Of a stretch of DNA of 64,000 nucleotides, positions 47,384-56,500 are shown one piece after another. The first letter of the stretch is position 1. Each line of letters begins with the position of its first letter. Below the pieces are notes generated by a model. The model did not search any database and was not told the origin of the DNA. It was given only the letters and a program-made list of their open reading frames with translations. The DNA is from Cellulophaga omnivescoria (GTDB lineage: Bacteria > Bacteroidota > Bacteroidia > Flavobacteriales > Flavobacteriaceae): NCBI RefSeq assembly GCF_001999725.1, contig NZ_MDDP01000050.1, forward strand, positions 62,001-126,000, given 5' to 3'. The translations under genes and the position numbers were made by a program.

Positions 47384-47469
47384 AAGTAAGTTTTTTTTGT
47401 TTTGATAAAGCAATTTTTTGAATTTGTATTTTCACTGTAATCCGTGTATATAAATTTGGGAAGTTGCTT

Positions 47470-47477
47470 TATTTTTG
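47470..47477 (+). promoter_or_regulatory. -7 box of small secreted gene pair
   Basis: TATTTTTG matches TAnnTTTG, 16 bases before the ATG at 47494. A second match TAAATTTG stands at 47451-47458. Confidence 0.45.
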
Positions 47478-47493
47478 TTTTAAACTTAACAGA

Positions 47494-48078
47494 ATGAAGT
47501 CTAAACTCCTATTGTTATTACTATTCTTATTAGTACACTTGCAAAATAGTGCCCAAAATAAAAAAGTTTTATTAGAAGAAACCATTACAAATGTTATTAT
47601 AGCTTTTAGAGAGAAAAACACAAAAGCCATAAACAACTACGTCTCTAAAGAAAATGGTATTACTATACTTGTTAAATATGGTGTTTTAAACAATTACAAG
47701 ATTATAGACTCTCTGAATTTTAAAAATCCTACACCTAATTACTTACCCTATGCAGAACCTGTGTCTAACGCTAAAATAACTTATAATACATCACCTACTT
47801 TTGATTGTAACACTTACACTTGGTCTACAAAAGGATTATTTTGTGATACATTAAAAACAAATGCTCTTTTATCTAATACCATAAAAAATTTAAAGTATGA
47901 ACTAAGTTCTACAACTTACAGTAATGAATTAAAACGAGCTTTAGATTTAGAAAAAATTAGCTACAGAATTATTTTGGTTGATAAGAATGACGAAGACTTA
48001 ATTTTTTACTTAAGCTATATAAATAAAAAATGGATGTTAACATTAATAGACCGTGTAACTACAGATTGTAGCGCATAA
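47494..48078 (+). CDS. Secreted protein of unknown function
   Basis: A 194-residue protein. The ATG at 47494 gives the signal peptide MKSKLLLLLLFLLVHLQNSAQ; the frame opens 10 codons earlier at a TTG in the promoter. The mature part contains IIAFREKNTKAINNYVSKENGI and a beta-rich end (LIFYLSYINKKWMLTLIDRVTTDCSA), a pattern like small exported nuclear-transport-factor-like folds, but no family is recognised. Cotranscribed with the next gene. Confidence 0.78.
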   Translation: MKSKLLLLLLFLLVHLQNSAQNKKVLLEETITNVIIAFREKNTKAINNYVSKENGITILVKYGVLNNYKIIDSLNFKNPTPNYLPYAEPVSNAKITYNTSPTFDCNTYTWSTKGLFCDTLKTNALLSNTIKNLKYELSSTTYSNELKRALDLEKISYRIILVDKNDEDLIFYLSYINKKWMLTLIDRVTTDCSA

Positions 48079-48091
48079 AAAAACTAAGGAA

Positions 48092-48469
48092 ATGAAACAT
48101 TTACAACTTGTCTTTATACTTATCTCATTTTTGTTTTATAATTCTTCTATTGCTCAGCACAATGATAGCATAAACTGCTACAAGAAAGTGAATAAAAAAA
48201 CAAAAATGCTACAAAAAAGCACCTACACAAAAGCAGTAAAAAAAATTGGAAATACTTTTGAACAATATAACTACACTTTGCAGTTTAAAGAACTATCATC
48301 TATTTTAAACAACAAAACAATAACTAAACATTTTAAGCATACTAACAGTAATGCAAACATTAAAATACGTGAAGCCAGCTTTAAAGCATGTAATGGTAGT
48401 TTTATAACAGTTTATTACAAACAAAAGAATAATAAATGGTATCCGCTAGAGTGTTTAATTTCGCTTTAG
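48092..48469 (+). CDS. Small secreted protein of unknown function
   Basis: A 125-residue protein with signal peptide MKHLQLVFILISFLFYNSSIAQ. Basic mature part ending GSFITVYYKQKNNKWYPLECLISL. A good AAGGAA ribosome binding site precedes the ATG. Thirteen bases after the preceding secreted protein; ends six bases before the convergent LRR gene. Confidence 0.78.
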   Translation: MKHLQLVFILISFLFYNSSIAQHNDSINCYKKVNKKTKMLQKSTYTKAVKKIGNTFEQYNYTLQFKELSSILNNKTITKHFKHTNSNANIKIREASFKACNGSFITVYYKQKNNKWYPLECLISL

Positions 48470-48475
48470 ATAAAA

Positions 48476-50218
48476 TTAATATGGTATAACATTTATATTC
48501 TTTGCCTCTAACTGTGCTACCAACTCTTCTGAAAAATGTAAAGAATTAGTAGTTTCTAAACTAGGCAAAAACTTAATGTCTTCAATAGATTTTACATCAA
48601 AACTATCATCCTCTCCGCTCCAAAACGGAATTAATTGGGCGTAAATTTCATCTCCTCCATCGGGCAACAACTCTACAATATCTAATAATAGTGTGGCCGG
48701 AATTGGTAATTTTTTAAAATAAGCAGCAACTTCAGGAATAATAGCATACCCTTCTTCCTCTATATCAATTTTACGGTCTTTGTAATTTTTTGCAAAAAAG
48801 TGCACATTAAACTTTGGATATAAAACCTCATCTACATACATCAATTTATTTATAACCATTAATTTAAAGTTAAAGTCAGACTCAAAATAACAGTCCCCAC
48901 TTGGCAATTGTTCTAATTTATTTTTAACCTCATTATTGTACAATGCCTGATTTTGTAACTCTAATTTTATAATCTTTGTTGGTATTTTCAATAATGAAGC
49001 CGGAAGCTCTACAAAAGAGTTTTTCTTTAAATTAAGCTCTTTTAAATTTGTAAGATTGCAAATACTATCTGGTAACGAGGTAAGCTGTGTTTGCTGCAGA
49101 TCTAAAACCTCTAATTGTTTAAGTTTCCCAATCCAATTTGGTAAGGTTAAAAGAGGATTATTATTTAGCCTTAACACTTTTAAACGTTTTAATGTGACTA
49201 AACTCTCTGGTAATTCTGTTATTTTATTGTTAGACAAGTCTAACTCTTCTAACTGGTTTAAATATTTTATTCTTGATGTTATTCTGTTTAATGATGTATT
49301 AGATAAATTAAGGGTTTTTAAACCTGTAATTTTTACAACTGATGACCATAATGGACTTTTATTACCCGAAAAATCTAAATATTTTAAACTTTTTATTTTC
49401 TCTAAGTTAGGAGGCAACCCATTTAATGGCACACTGTAGTAATCTCCATCTCTAGAAATAGTTAAAGACACCAAATAGTTAAACTTGTAAATTTTATTAA
49501 TTAAGTCAGGGGCTATTAAACTCACATTGCGCAATGTGAGTTCGTTAAGTGATTTTAATTTTAAAATTCCTGGATATAAATGTTGTACTGTTTGATTAGC
49601 TACTGATAAACACTTTAAATTAGTACAGGAAAAAATACCTTGAGGAAGCTCAAAACCATAACCGTAGTATAATTTTTGAGTAGCTAAGCCAAAATCGTTT
49701 TCGCTATTTAACTCCCAAATATCTGAATAAAATTGCCTTGGTTTTTTTTCTATATATTTTAAAACTTCTTTATGGTATGCAGATAAATCTACTTTTTCTG
49801 CATTAGGATTTGTACTATTGTACGGGTCTGATGAACAATAACCGTAAACCTGATCTTTAGTAGTTTTTCCTAATCTTTTTTTTAGCTCTAAACGCAAACC
49901 AAACCTAGTAATTAAAGCATCGTACAAATTTTGCATTTCTTCTGGCGCACTACGCTTAAAAAACGATTTTCTTTTAACTTTTAAAAACTGTTGAAAAGTA
50001 GCCGCATCAAAAGCTATTACCTGACACAAAAACATAAATTCTCCTTTTTTTGCTGGATTATGTGCAGGTCTGGTTGGTGGTAAAATTTGACAAACGGAAT
50101 ACACTTCTCCACCTTTTAAATCATCTTCTTTAAAAAAAATATCGCCAAAAGGTGAAACTTTCAGAACCTCCCTTTCTTTAAAGTCCTGAAATAATGCATC
50201 TAAAATTAATTCTTCCAA
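48476..50218 (-). CDS. Leucine-rich-repeat protein with C-terminal DUF6892-like domain
   Basis: A 580-residue cytosolic protein (no signal). Residues 1-170 form an unrecognised N-terminal domain (SVCQILPPTRPAHNPAKKGEFMFLCQ); about 190-430 are LRRs of the LxxLxLxxNxLxxLPxxL kind; about 450-560 (FNFKLMVINKLMYVDEVLYPKFNVHFFAKNY, DGGDEIYAQLIPFWSG) resembles DUF6892. The only available start is TTG at 50216-50218, because a stop lies two codons upstream. Last gene of a five-gene minus-strand run. Confidence 0.82.
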   Translation of the reverse strand: MEELILDALFQDFKEREVLKVSPFGDIFFKEDDLKGGEVYSVCQILPPTRPAHNPAKKGEFMFLCQVIAFDAATFQQFLKVKRKSFFKRSAPEEMQNLYDALITRFGLRLELKKRLGKTTKDQVYGYCSSDPYNSTNPNAEKVDLSAYHKEVLKYIEKKPRQFYSDIWELNSENDFGLATQKLYYGYGFELPQGIFSCTNLKCLSVANQTVQHLYPGILKLKSLNELTLRNVSLIAPDLINKIYKFNYLVSLTISRDGDYYSVPLNGLPPNLEKIKSLKYLDFSGNKSPLWSSVVKITGLKTLNLSNTSLNRITSRIKYLNQLEELDLSNNKITELPESLVTLKRLKVLRLNNNPLLTLPNWIGKLKQLEVLDLQQTQLTSLPDSICNLTNLKELNLKKNSFVELPASLLKIPTKIIKLELQNQALYNNEVKNKLEQLPSGDCYFESDFNFKLMVINKLMYVDEVLYPKFNVHFFAKNYKDRKIDIEEEGYAIIPEVAAYFKKLPIPATLLLDIVELLPDGGDEIYAQLIPFWSGEDDSFDVKSIEDIKFLPSLETTNSLHFSEELVAQLEAKNINVIPY

Positions 50219-50258
50219 TGGTTAGTTGTGTTTAATTTATTTTTGCTTGATACAAAAA

Positions 50259-51143
50259 CTACTCTACCTCTAACAAGGTTTTAGCAGTAATTTTTGCATT
50301 GCTATTTTTATCCCAAATTTTTATTTGCCATTTTACCGGATTGCTAATAGCTCCTTCTGTTATAATTAAAGAAGCCTGTATAGATTGTTGTACTAATGCG
50401 GGGTTTATTTTTTGATTTAAAAACATATCTGGTTGGTCTAGTACAACACGGCCGTTATCATCTTTAACAAGCATTGTCATTCCTATTTCTACAGTACCAT
50501 CTTTTTTAGTAAATCCTTCTAGGCCTTCAAATATAAACAACATTTTATCATTAAACCCAACTTTTCTATTGGTAATCACAGACTTACGGTCTGGAGAAAA
50601 CAAATAAGCCTCCCCATACCCTAATTTTTCTGTATTAATCGTAATATTTGGATCTTTTATTAAATCTATTTCTAAACTAGAGGTAAGTATGCCATCTCCT
50701 TTTAAGTCTGTTAAAGTATAAAGCATAGTATAGGTTTCTTCAGAAAAAATAGGGGCAGCAAAACTTACTTGTCCTATTAAATCTTTCATACTTAAATCTA
50801 AACCACTTGCTGAGTTTTGTATTAAACTTGAGTGTTTTAAAACCGTATCTCCTTTTTTAGATATTACAGCAACGGCTAAGTTTGGATAATATTTACCGTT
50901 TTCTTCTGTAAAACCGTCTACAGAACTAAAAGTAGTAACTAAAGTTTTACCATAAATTAATGTATTATCGTCTAAGATCTGGTCATCTAAAGTAACTTCT
51001 ACCTCATCTACATTTATACCGTCTCCTTTAGTAATTAAACCTATACTAAAGTTTTTTTTTACAGATTTGTTAAAACTACATGATGCAGATAACGTTAATA
51101 ATATAGTTGTAATAGCTAAGCATATTATTGTATTTTTTTTCAT
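50259..51143 (-). CDS. Putative lipoprotein
   Basis: A 294-residue protein with lipoprotein signal MKKNTIICLAITTILLTLSASC (cysteine 22). Two repeats of a beta-sandwich-like unit are suggested by GKTLVTTFSSVDGFTEENGKYYPNLAVAVISKKGDTVL and GFNDKMLFIFEGLEGFTKKDGTVEIGMTMLVKDDNGRVVL; both share F-x-GL/V-DGFTxxxG. Otherwise unknown. Within the minus-strand operon 52640 to 48476. Confidence 0.78.
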   Translation of the reverse strand: MKKNTIICLAITTILLTLSASCSFNKSVKKNFSIGLITKGDGINVDEVEVTLDDQILDDNTLIYGKTLVTTFSSVDGFTEENGKYYPNLAVAVISKKGDTVLKHSSLIQNSASGLDLSMKDLIGQVSFAAPIFSEETYTMLYTLTDLKGDGILTSSLEIDLIKDPNITINTEKLGYGEAYLFSPDRKSVITNRKVGFNDKMLFIFEGLEGFTKKDGTVEIGMTMLVKDDNGRVVLDQPDMFLNQKINPALVQQSIQASLIITEGAISNPVKWQIKIWDKNSNAKITAKTLLEVE

Positions 51144-51178
51144 AAGGTGAGTGTTTTCTGGTTATTTTTTATTTTTAA

Positions 51179-51574
51179 CTAAATTGGATATCCTCCTAAG
51201 GCCTCTTTTACATATATATTAAACTCTTTACGAACCTTTTTAAAGTCTAGATTATGATACTCTGCTACTTCTTTTAACTTCCCTTTTACTTTTAATTGCT
51301 TAGTAAAATAAACACCTGCAAAAACCAATAATACTGTTATAAATATGCAGCATATTAGAATTACGGATGTTTTTATAGTGTTATAATCTGAGTAAGAATA
51401 AGATTTACCTGCTATAAATACATTGTATAACAACACTAATGCTCCAAAAAGCAGCAGAACATAGCGAATGTACTTTGTACTAGACATAAATTTTAGGTAT
51501 TCCTCTAATACCTCTTTAAGCTTTGTTTCTGGTATTCTCTGTAATACTGATAGTTTATTTTCTTCTGATTTCAT
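51179..51574 (-). CDS. Membrane protein with two transmembrane helices
   Basis: A 131-residue protein with transmembrane helices about residues 38-56 and 67-90 and cytoplasmic charged ends (LKEVLEEYLKFM; VAEYHNLDFKKVRKEFNIYVKEALGG). No family recognised. Third gene of the five-gene run. Confidence 0.72.
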   Translation of the reverse strand: MKSEENKLSVLQRIPETKLKEVLEEYLKFMSSTKYIRYVLLLFGALVLLYNVFIAGKSYSYSDYNTIKTSVILICCIFITVLLVFAGVYFTKQLKVKGKLKEVAEYHNLDFKKVRKEFNIYVKEALGGYPI

Positions 51575-51584
51575 TACTATGATA

Positions 51585-52103
51585 TTAATATTGTTTTTTA
51601 TTCCAAGCTGGCGCTAAAGAAATTAGCTTAACGTCTTTGTGTAAAATTGGCATTACTTTAAACTTTATATTTTGATCTGCTTTAAAATTAAATTGATGCT
51701 CCTCTTCTACTCCATTATCAGTTAACAACTCTATTGTATTATTTTTATAATAAGCATACGTACCATCTGCGTTTAAATTAAAACCCAAATAGGTAATGTC
51801 TTTAATTGTATTGTAACTTAATTTTATGGTGGCGTTAAGCGTATTATCTTTTTCATAAACCTTTTTAGATATTAAAGTTAAACCTTGTAAAGAGTCGTCT
51901 AAAGATGTTTGTTCCATAGCTAATTTTAAACCAGCAGTAGCAGCTTCTTCTTGCCCTTTAATTGTAGATAAATTATGTTGCTCTATCGTTATTGCTTTAG
52001 ACTCTACATCTACAAAAAACACTGTATCTGTGCTTACCAAAGGAACTTCTCCTTGTAAAAAAAAGCTAATTATAGCCATCACTAAAGATTTTACTTCTAC
52101 CAT
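51585..52103 (-). CDS. Hypothetical protein
   Basis: A 172-residue protein with a short hydrophobic N-terminus (SLVMAIISFFLQGEVPLV), possibly a signal or anchor. The rest is beta-rich. No family recognised. Ten bases from the following gene and 15 bases after the previous, so cotranscribed. Confidence 0.7.
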   Translation of the reverse strand: MVEVKSLVMAIISFFLQGEVPLVSTDTVFFVDVESKAITIEQHNLSTIKGQEEAATAGLKLAMEQTSLDDSLQGLTLISKKVYEKDNTLNATIKLSYNTIKDITYLGFNLNADGTYAYYKNNTIELLTDNGVEEEHQFNFKADQNIKFKVMPILHKDVKLISLAPAWNKKQY

Positions 52104-52118
52104 ATTTTATTTCTATTT

Positions 52119-52640
52119 TTAAGGAATTGTACTTAGTTCATCTAAAACCCAAATTTTATTTTGTTTTACAAATCTAAATGTATGTTGGCCACCTTCATGA
52201 AACTTAGTTGGTTTTGTGGTAGTTACTAAAACCTCTATATAATTAACGCCATCTATTGCGTGGTTTACATATATAGTTTCGCTTTCTACTAAAAGTCCAA
52301 TAAAGTTATGTGTAAAAATTAGGTTGTAATCTTCTGCTATAAAAGTATCTACAGGGATGTAAATTTTAGTAGTGTAAAGTGCACTGTACCAATCCTCCTC
52401 TGTATCTCTAAAAGTAGTTAGTTCTTTTTCTTCTTCTGGAGTATTCTCTAAACAGGCATAACATCTAATTTTTAAAGCAGACAACCGTTTAAATTTTACA
52501 GTGTCTTTTGTTTTTAAGGTTGATAAAAAAGTAGCCCACACTTGTTTCATTTCTTTTAAAGAAACGTCTTCTGTTTTTTGCTGTGCACAAACTATGCTAA
52601 CAACAAACAAAAACATTAAAACAACTATATTTTTTACCAT
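52119..52640 (-). CDS. Secreted protein of unknown function
   Basis: A 173-residue protein with signal peptide MVKNIVVLMFLFVVSIVCAQ. Mature part resembles a small NTF2-like fold: FLSTLKTKDTVKFKRLSA, IEVLVTTTKPTKFHEGGQHTFRFVKQNKIWVLDEL. First gene of the run 52640 to 48476. Confidence 0.75.
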   Translation of the reverse strand: MVKNIVVLMFLFVVSIVCAQQKTEDVSLKEMKQVWATFLSTLKTKDTVKFKRLSALKIRCYACLENTPEEEKELTTFRDTEEDWYSALYTTKIYIPVDTFIAEDYNLIFTHNFIGLLVESETIYVNHAIDGVNYIEVLVTTTKPTKFHEGGQHTFRFVKQNKIWVLDELSTIP

Positions 52641-52772
52641 AACAATTGTACACCAATTAATTTACCGCAATTTACAGCAATACATTGTTAAATACCTCCC
52701 TTTTTATAGGGATATTTGTAATACATTAGTTTATATAACTACTTAATTATAAGCATACAAAATTCTTCTATT

Positions 52773-52986
52773 TTAAAAAGAACAATCATTATCCTTCATT
52801 TGTAAATACGATGCTACTTTGTTAGCGCAATTTGTATTATTAGGACTTATTTTTTCATCTAAAACCCTATATTTTACTGTAATTCTAGCAGATTTAGGTA
52901 CCCTAGCTATGTTTTTAGCACACCCAAAGTTTAATATAAGAAGAAAAAGAAGAGTTTTTTATTCTACTTTTTATAATTAAATACAT
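52773..52986 (-). pseudogene. Frameshifted small lipoprotein gene
   Basis: ATG at 52984-52986 opens a frame that stops early, but removing one base from the T6 run at 52955-52960 gives a 70-residue product with a typical lipoprotein signal (IKTLLFLLILNFGC) and a coherent body NIARVPKSARITVKYRVLDEKISP ending at the TAA 52773-52775. The second frame has no start codon of its own. So the gene is broken by a one-base insertion in a homopolymer, is phase-variable, or reflects a sequencing error. Confidence 0.6.
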
Positions 52987-53002
52987 TAACTTTTATGGTA
53001 AA

Positions 53003-53419
53003 CTACCAGTAAGTGCCTACTAAAAACGTCATACGTATAAAGGCTACAACACTGTCTTTAGTTAATTGTAAAGGAGTTTCTAAACTGGTAACCTCATCAC
53101 CATCTACAAAAACTACAAATAAACCATCTTTAAAAGCTAGTAATACATTATCTATAGCTTCTTGTTCTACAGCTAAATCTTTATTTGCTAAATCTCCAAA
53201 ATCTACTTTACCCCTTTGGGCTTGGTCTTGTATTTCTGCTGGACTTAAAAAGCCAACCACATTAACCTCTACCCTTTTTTTATTAAAAGCTTCTACTTGG
53301 TTTTTAACACAACCTACCAGTAACTGTTGCAAGTTATTAGGAGTTGCATCTAAGGTTAATGGTATTTGTTTTACCTTTTTTTTACCTAGTCTTTTAAGTT
53401 GTAGTGTTAGTTGTGGCAT
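53003..53419 (-). CDS. Hypothetical protein next to DUF4132
   Basis: A 138-residue cytosolic protein. No family recognised. It starts MPQLTLQLKRLGKKKVKQIPLTLD and ends VAFIRMTFLVGTYW. It is downstream of the DUF4132 gene on the same strand, separated by the GC-rich repeat at 53439-53527, so a functional link is possible but not shown. Confidence 0.72.
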   Translation of the reverse strand: MPQLTLQLKRLGKKKVKQIPLTLDATPNNLQQLLVGCVKNQVEAFNKKRVEVNVVGFLSPAEIQDQAQRGKVDFGDLANKDLAVEQEAIDNVLLAFKDGLFVVFVDGDEVTSLETPLQLTKDSVVAFIRMTFLVGTYW

Positions 53420-53438
53420 ATGTGTATTTTGTTTTTTG

Positions 53439-53527
53439 GCGCGTTAGGGATTGGCGTGTAAAGCCCACAGTGCGTTAGCACGAGGACTTGCAACAAAAGC
53501 CCGCCCCACCTTAAGTGGGGAACGCCC
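53439..53527. repeat. GC-rich intergenic repeat-like element
   Basis: About 90 bases far richer in G+C than the surroundings, containing GCGCGTTAGGGATTGG, GTGCGTTAGCAC, AGGACTTG and the perfect hairpin CCCCAC-CTTAA-GTGGGG at 53504-53520. The GCGTTAGGGATTG core is one I recognise from dispersed intergenic repeats in flavobacterial genomes. Only one copy is present here. Confidence 0.65.
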
Positions 53528-53541
53528 TTATTATTTAAAAA

Positions 53542-56500
53542 TTAGCTATTTATTTGAGCTAAAATGGTTGGATCTTGTATTTTGTTGTCTTCGGACAAAA
53601 GTTTCATTTTAGAGATAATTTCTGCCGATTTAGGATCATCATCTACAAAGGGTAAAAACATACGTCCTCTGTGCTGACTATGTACAGGAATTATAGATAA
53701 TTGTATGCCATTTTTACTTACTTGTCCGCTTCCTAAATGTATGCTATATTCACCCAAAGTACCTGCAACCAGAATGTGGCGCTCTTTAACTGTAATGTTT
53801 TTAAGTTTAAACAGCTGTGCAGACTCTGTTGCTAATGCAGCACGCATTTGCATAGTGCTATGGCTAGCTTCTGGGTCTACACCACCAACGTGGGCAACAC
53901 TTACCACAAGGTCTATGTCTCTCATAATTTCGCTAAAAACTACTGCCGGCACATCTTTTAAAGGAATTGGCTTGTAATTTTCTAAGGAATAAAATACAAT
54001 GTGCTCTAAAGTTGGCGCCTCTATATCTGCTGGCGAAAACCAGTCTGCCATGGCATACATTGTTGCCATAAATCCTTTTTTATGATATACTTTTTGTAAC
54101 CCGTCTTCATGACTAACCGTCCAACCACGACCACGTAATAATGCCACGGTTTTTTGTGGTTGAATTTGGTGCCCTTGGTAACGTTCTGATTTTGACCCTA
54201 GCTCCAGCTCGTCTTTAGTAACCAAATATAGCTCTCTAAATACTTGCTTAAACGGCTGCACCAAACGCTCTGCAAAAAGGTGTTTTTGGTACAAATCCCA
54301 CTGTACGGCTTTGTATAGGTGAGATGGATGTGCAATTACCAAGACATCATCTTCATTTAAAATATGCCTTTTACCTTCTGTATCTGTTAGCACTCCGTCT
54401 GCATAAAAACCAGAGATTTGCTTATCTGGAGCAAACAATACCAATTTGCTAAGCATAACTTTAACTATTGGGTGTTGCATTATTTTGTGTATCTCTGCTG
54501 CGGTAAACTTGTCTTCATTTACCATTGCATTTTCTAGAGACAAACGAGTTCTACTATATTGTTTAGACAAGTAAGACTTGCCTTCTTTTAAGGCCAATAC
54601 TTGCTTGTCTTTTTTATACTTAGCTGGTATAGACTTTTGTTTTTTATTGCCTTTAGTAACTATAATGTCTGTTTTACCATTGTCTGTAATTACTAGTTCT
54701 ATAACGGCATCATCAAACTTTAAAACAGCATTTTCCATTATTGCTAAAGTTGCTTTACTCTCCATAGCCCAACTGAAACGTACACGATCTTGAAAACCTG
54801 CGTTTCTAGACAGGTTGTCTAATGCAATTTCTACAGCATTTTTCTCGCTCTCTTGACGCTGAGCACCAAATTGCTTACTTTCTTTTAAAAACTCTTGCAA
54901 TAGGTTGTATCGTTTTAATAAATCTTTTTCTGGAATGGTTTTACTAAGCGGAATTAAACCTAATGCACGCACATAGTCCTTATCTCTTTTTTCTTTAATT
55001 TTCTTTAGTGTTTCAGTAATTTTAACCTCACCAAGCATTACACTAGAGTATAGTTTTACTTGTCTGTGCCCATTACCATCTGTAATATACTTGGCAGCAT
55101 CATGCAGAATTTTCCAATTGGCTTTTCCTATACTTTTGTATACTTTATTAAACCAGTCTATATCTATGGCACCAATTGCAAAGTCGGACTTTGGAATGTT
55201 AGAATACCTAGAAATAATGGTTTCTTTTTCGCTACTCATATAATCTGATGCATGTGCTTGAAACCACCAGACAGCATCTTCTAGTTTTTCTAGTCCAAGA
55301 TACTCACCAACAAAACCTGCCCATTGCGTTGCATAGCAAGCAAGCTCTACTAATCTTTTCTTAGGAATTTTAGCTTCATCTGCAAGTGCTACAAAGTCTG
55401 CATAACTTTCTGTTTCTTTTAAGGCACTCTTTTTTAATATAGAACTAAAAGTAGATTTTTTGGTGTCTCCATAATAGCTATAACCACGCTCAAAAGTATC
55501 TTTACCCATACGCTGTAGCACCTTAAAAACATAGTCTACACCTTCTATTTTTGAAAAACTAGAAATATAAGCTGTAGCATCTGTTGCTAAATCTCCACGC
55601 TCTAACTCTGTAGAAAGTATGTTTGTTTTTAAAGCATTTAAAACTCCGTACGGAACCAAGTCTACATCTAAATTACCATTACGTATTCTGTAGTTTTGTA
55701 CGCCATCTAAAATAGACATTAACTCATTTGAGTTTAAAGCCTGAAAAAGTAAATCGTCTTTAGTAATTAGGCCTTTTTGATACAAAACCAATGAAACATC
55801 TAAAAGCGGTAACTGTAAACCTCTATCGGTTTTTCTTTTTTCTGTAATTGCAGCAATATTTGCAACTGAATTTGGATAACCAATATACTGAGCCATAATG
55901 TACATTTTTATATCCCAGTATTTTTTTAGTTGCTTTAAATCTCCAAATTTTATAAGTTCTTCTTCATTTATAACAACCACTAAACCATTTATAACATCTA
56001 CCCAATTATAATTGTTATACCTATAACCTTCACCATAAGTGAATTTTTCTTTTTTTAGCCTCTCTGGAAAGTTTGCAATGGCGTCTTCCCACATACTTAA
56101 TTTAAAGCTCAATACGGCAGGCCTATCTGCAAAAGCCCTAAACAAGCGTCTTAAAATTTTAGTATACCTAGCGTTTGTACTGTAATAACTACGGTCTGCA
56201 GGGTCTAATTTTATACCCTCTAAGTTAGGAGTGTATTGTTTTACATAGTCTTGAAGCTTTTTGTAATTGCTATAGGGAGCAGTAAATGTATTTATGTACT
56301 TAATAGCTGCATACATTTCAAAATCGTTTAACTTACTATCATTATACCATTTTATCCAAACATCTGCTAAGGGTATATTATGTAGATGTTCCTCTGCAGA
56401 CATCTCTGCTCTAAACTTTTTAATTTCATGAATTGTGTTGGCTATTAAAGTTGTTGTTATACTACCATCATAAGCCTCTAATTTGTATTCGTAATTTCTA

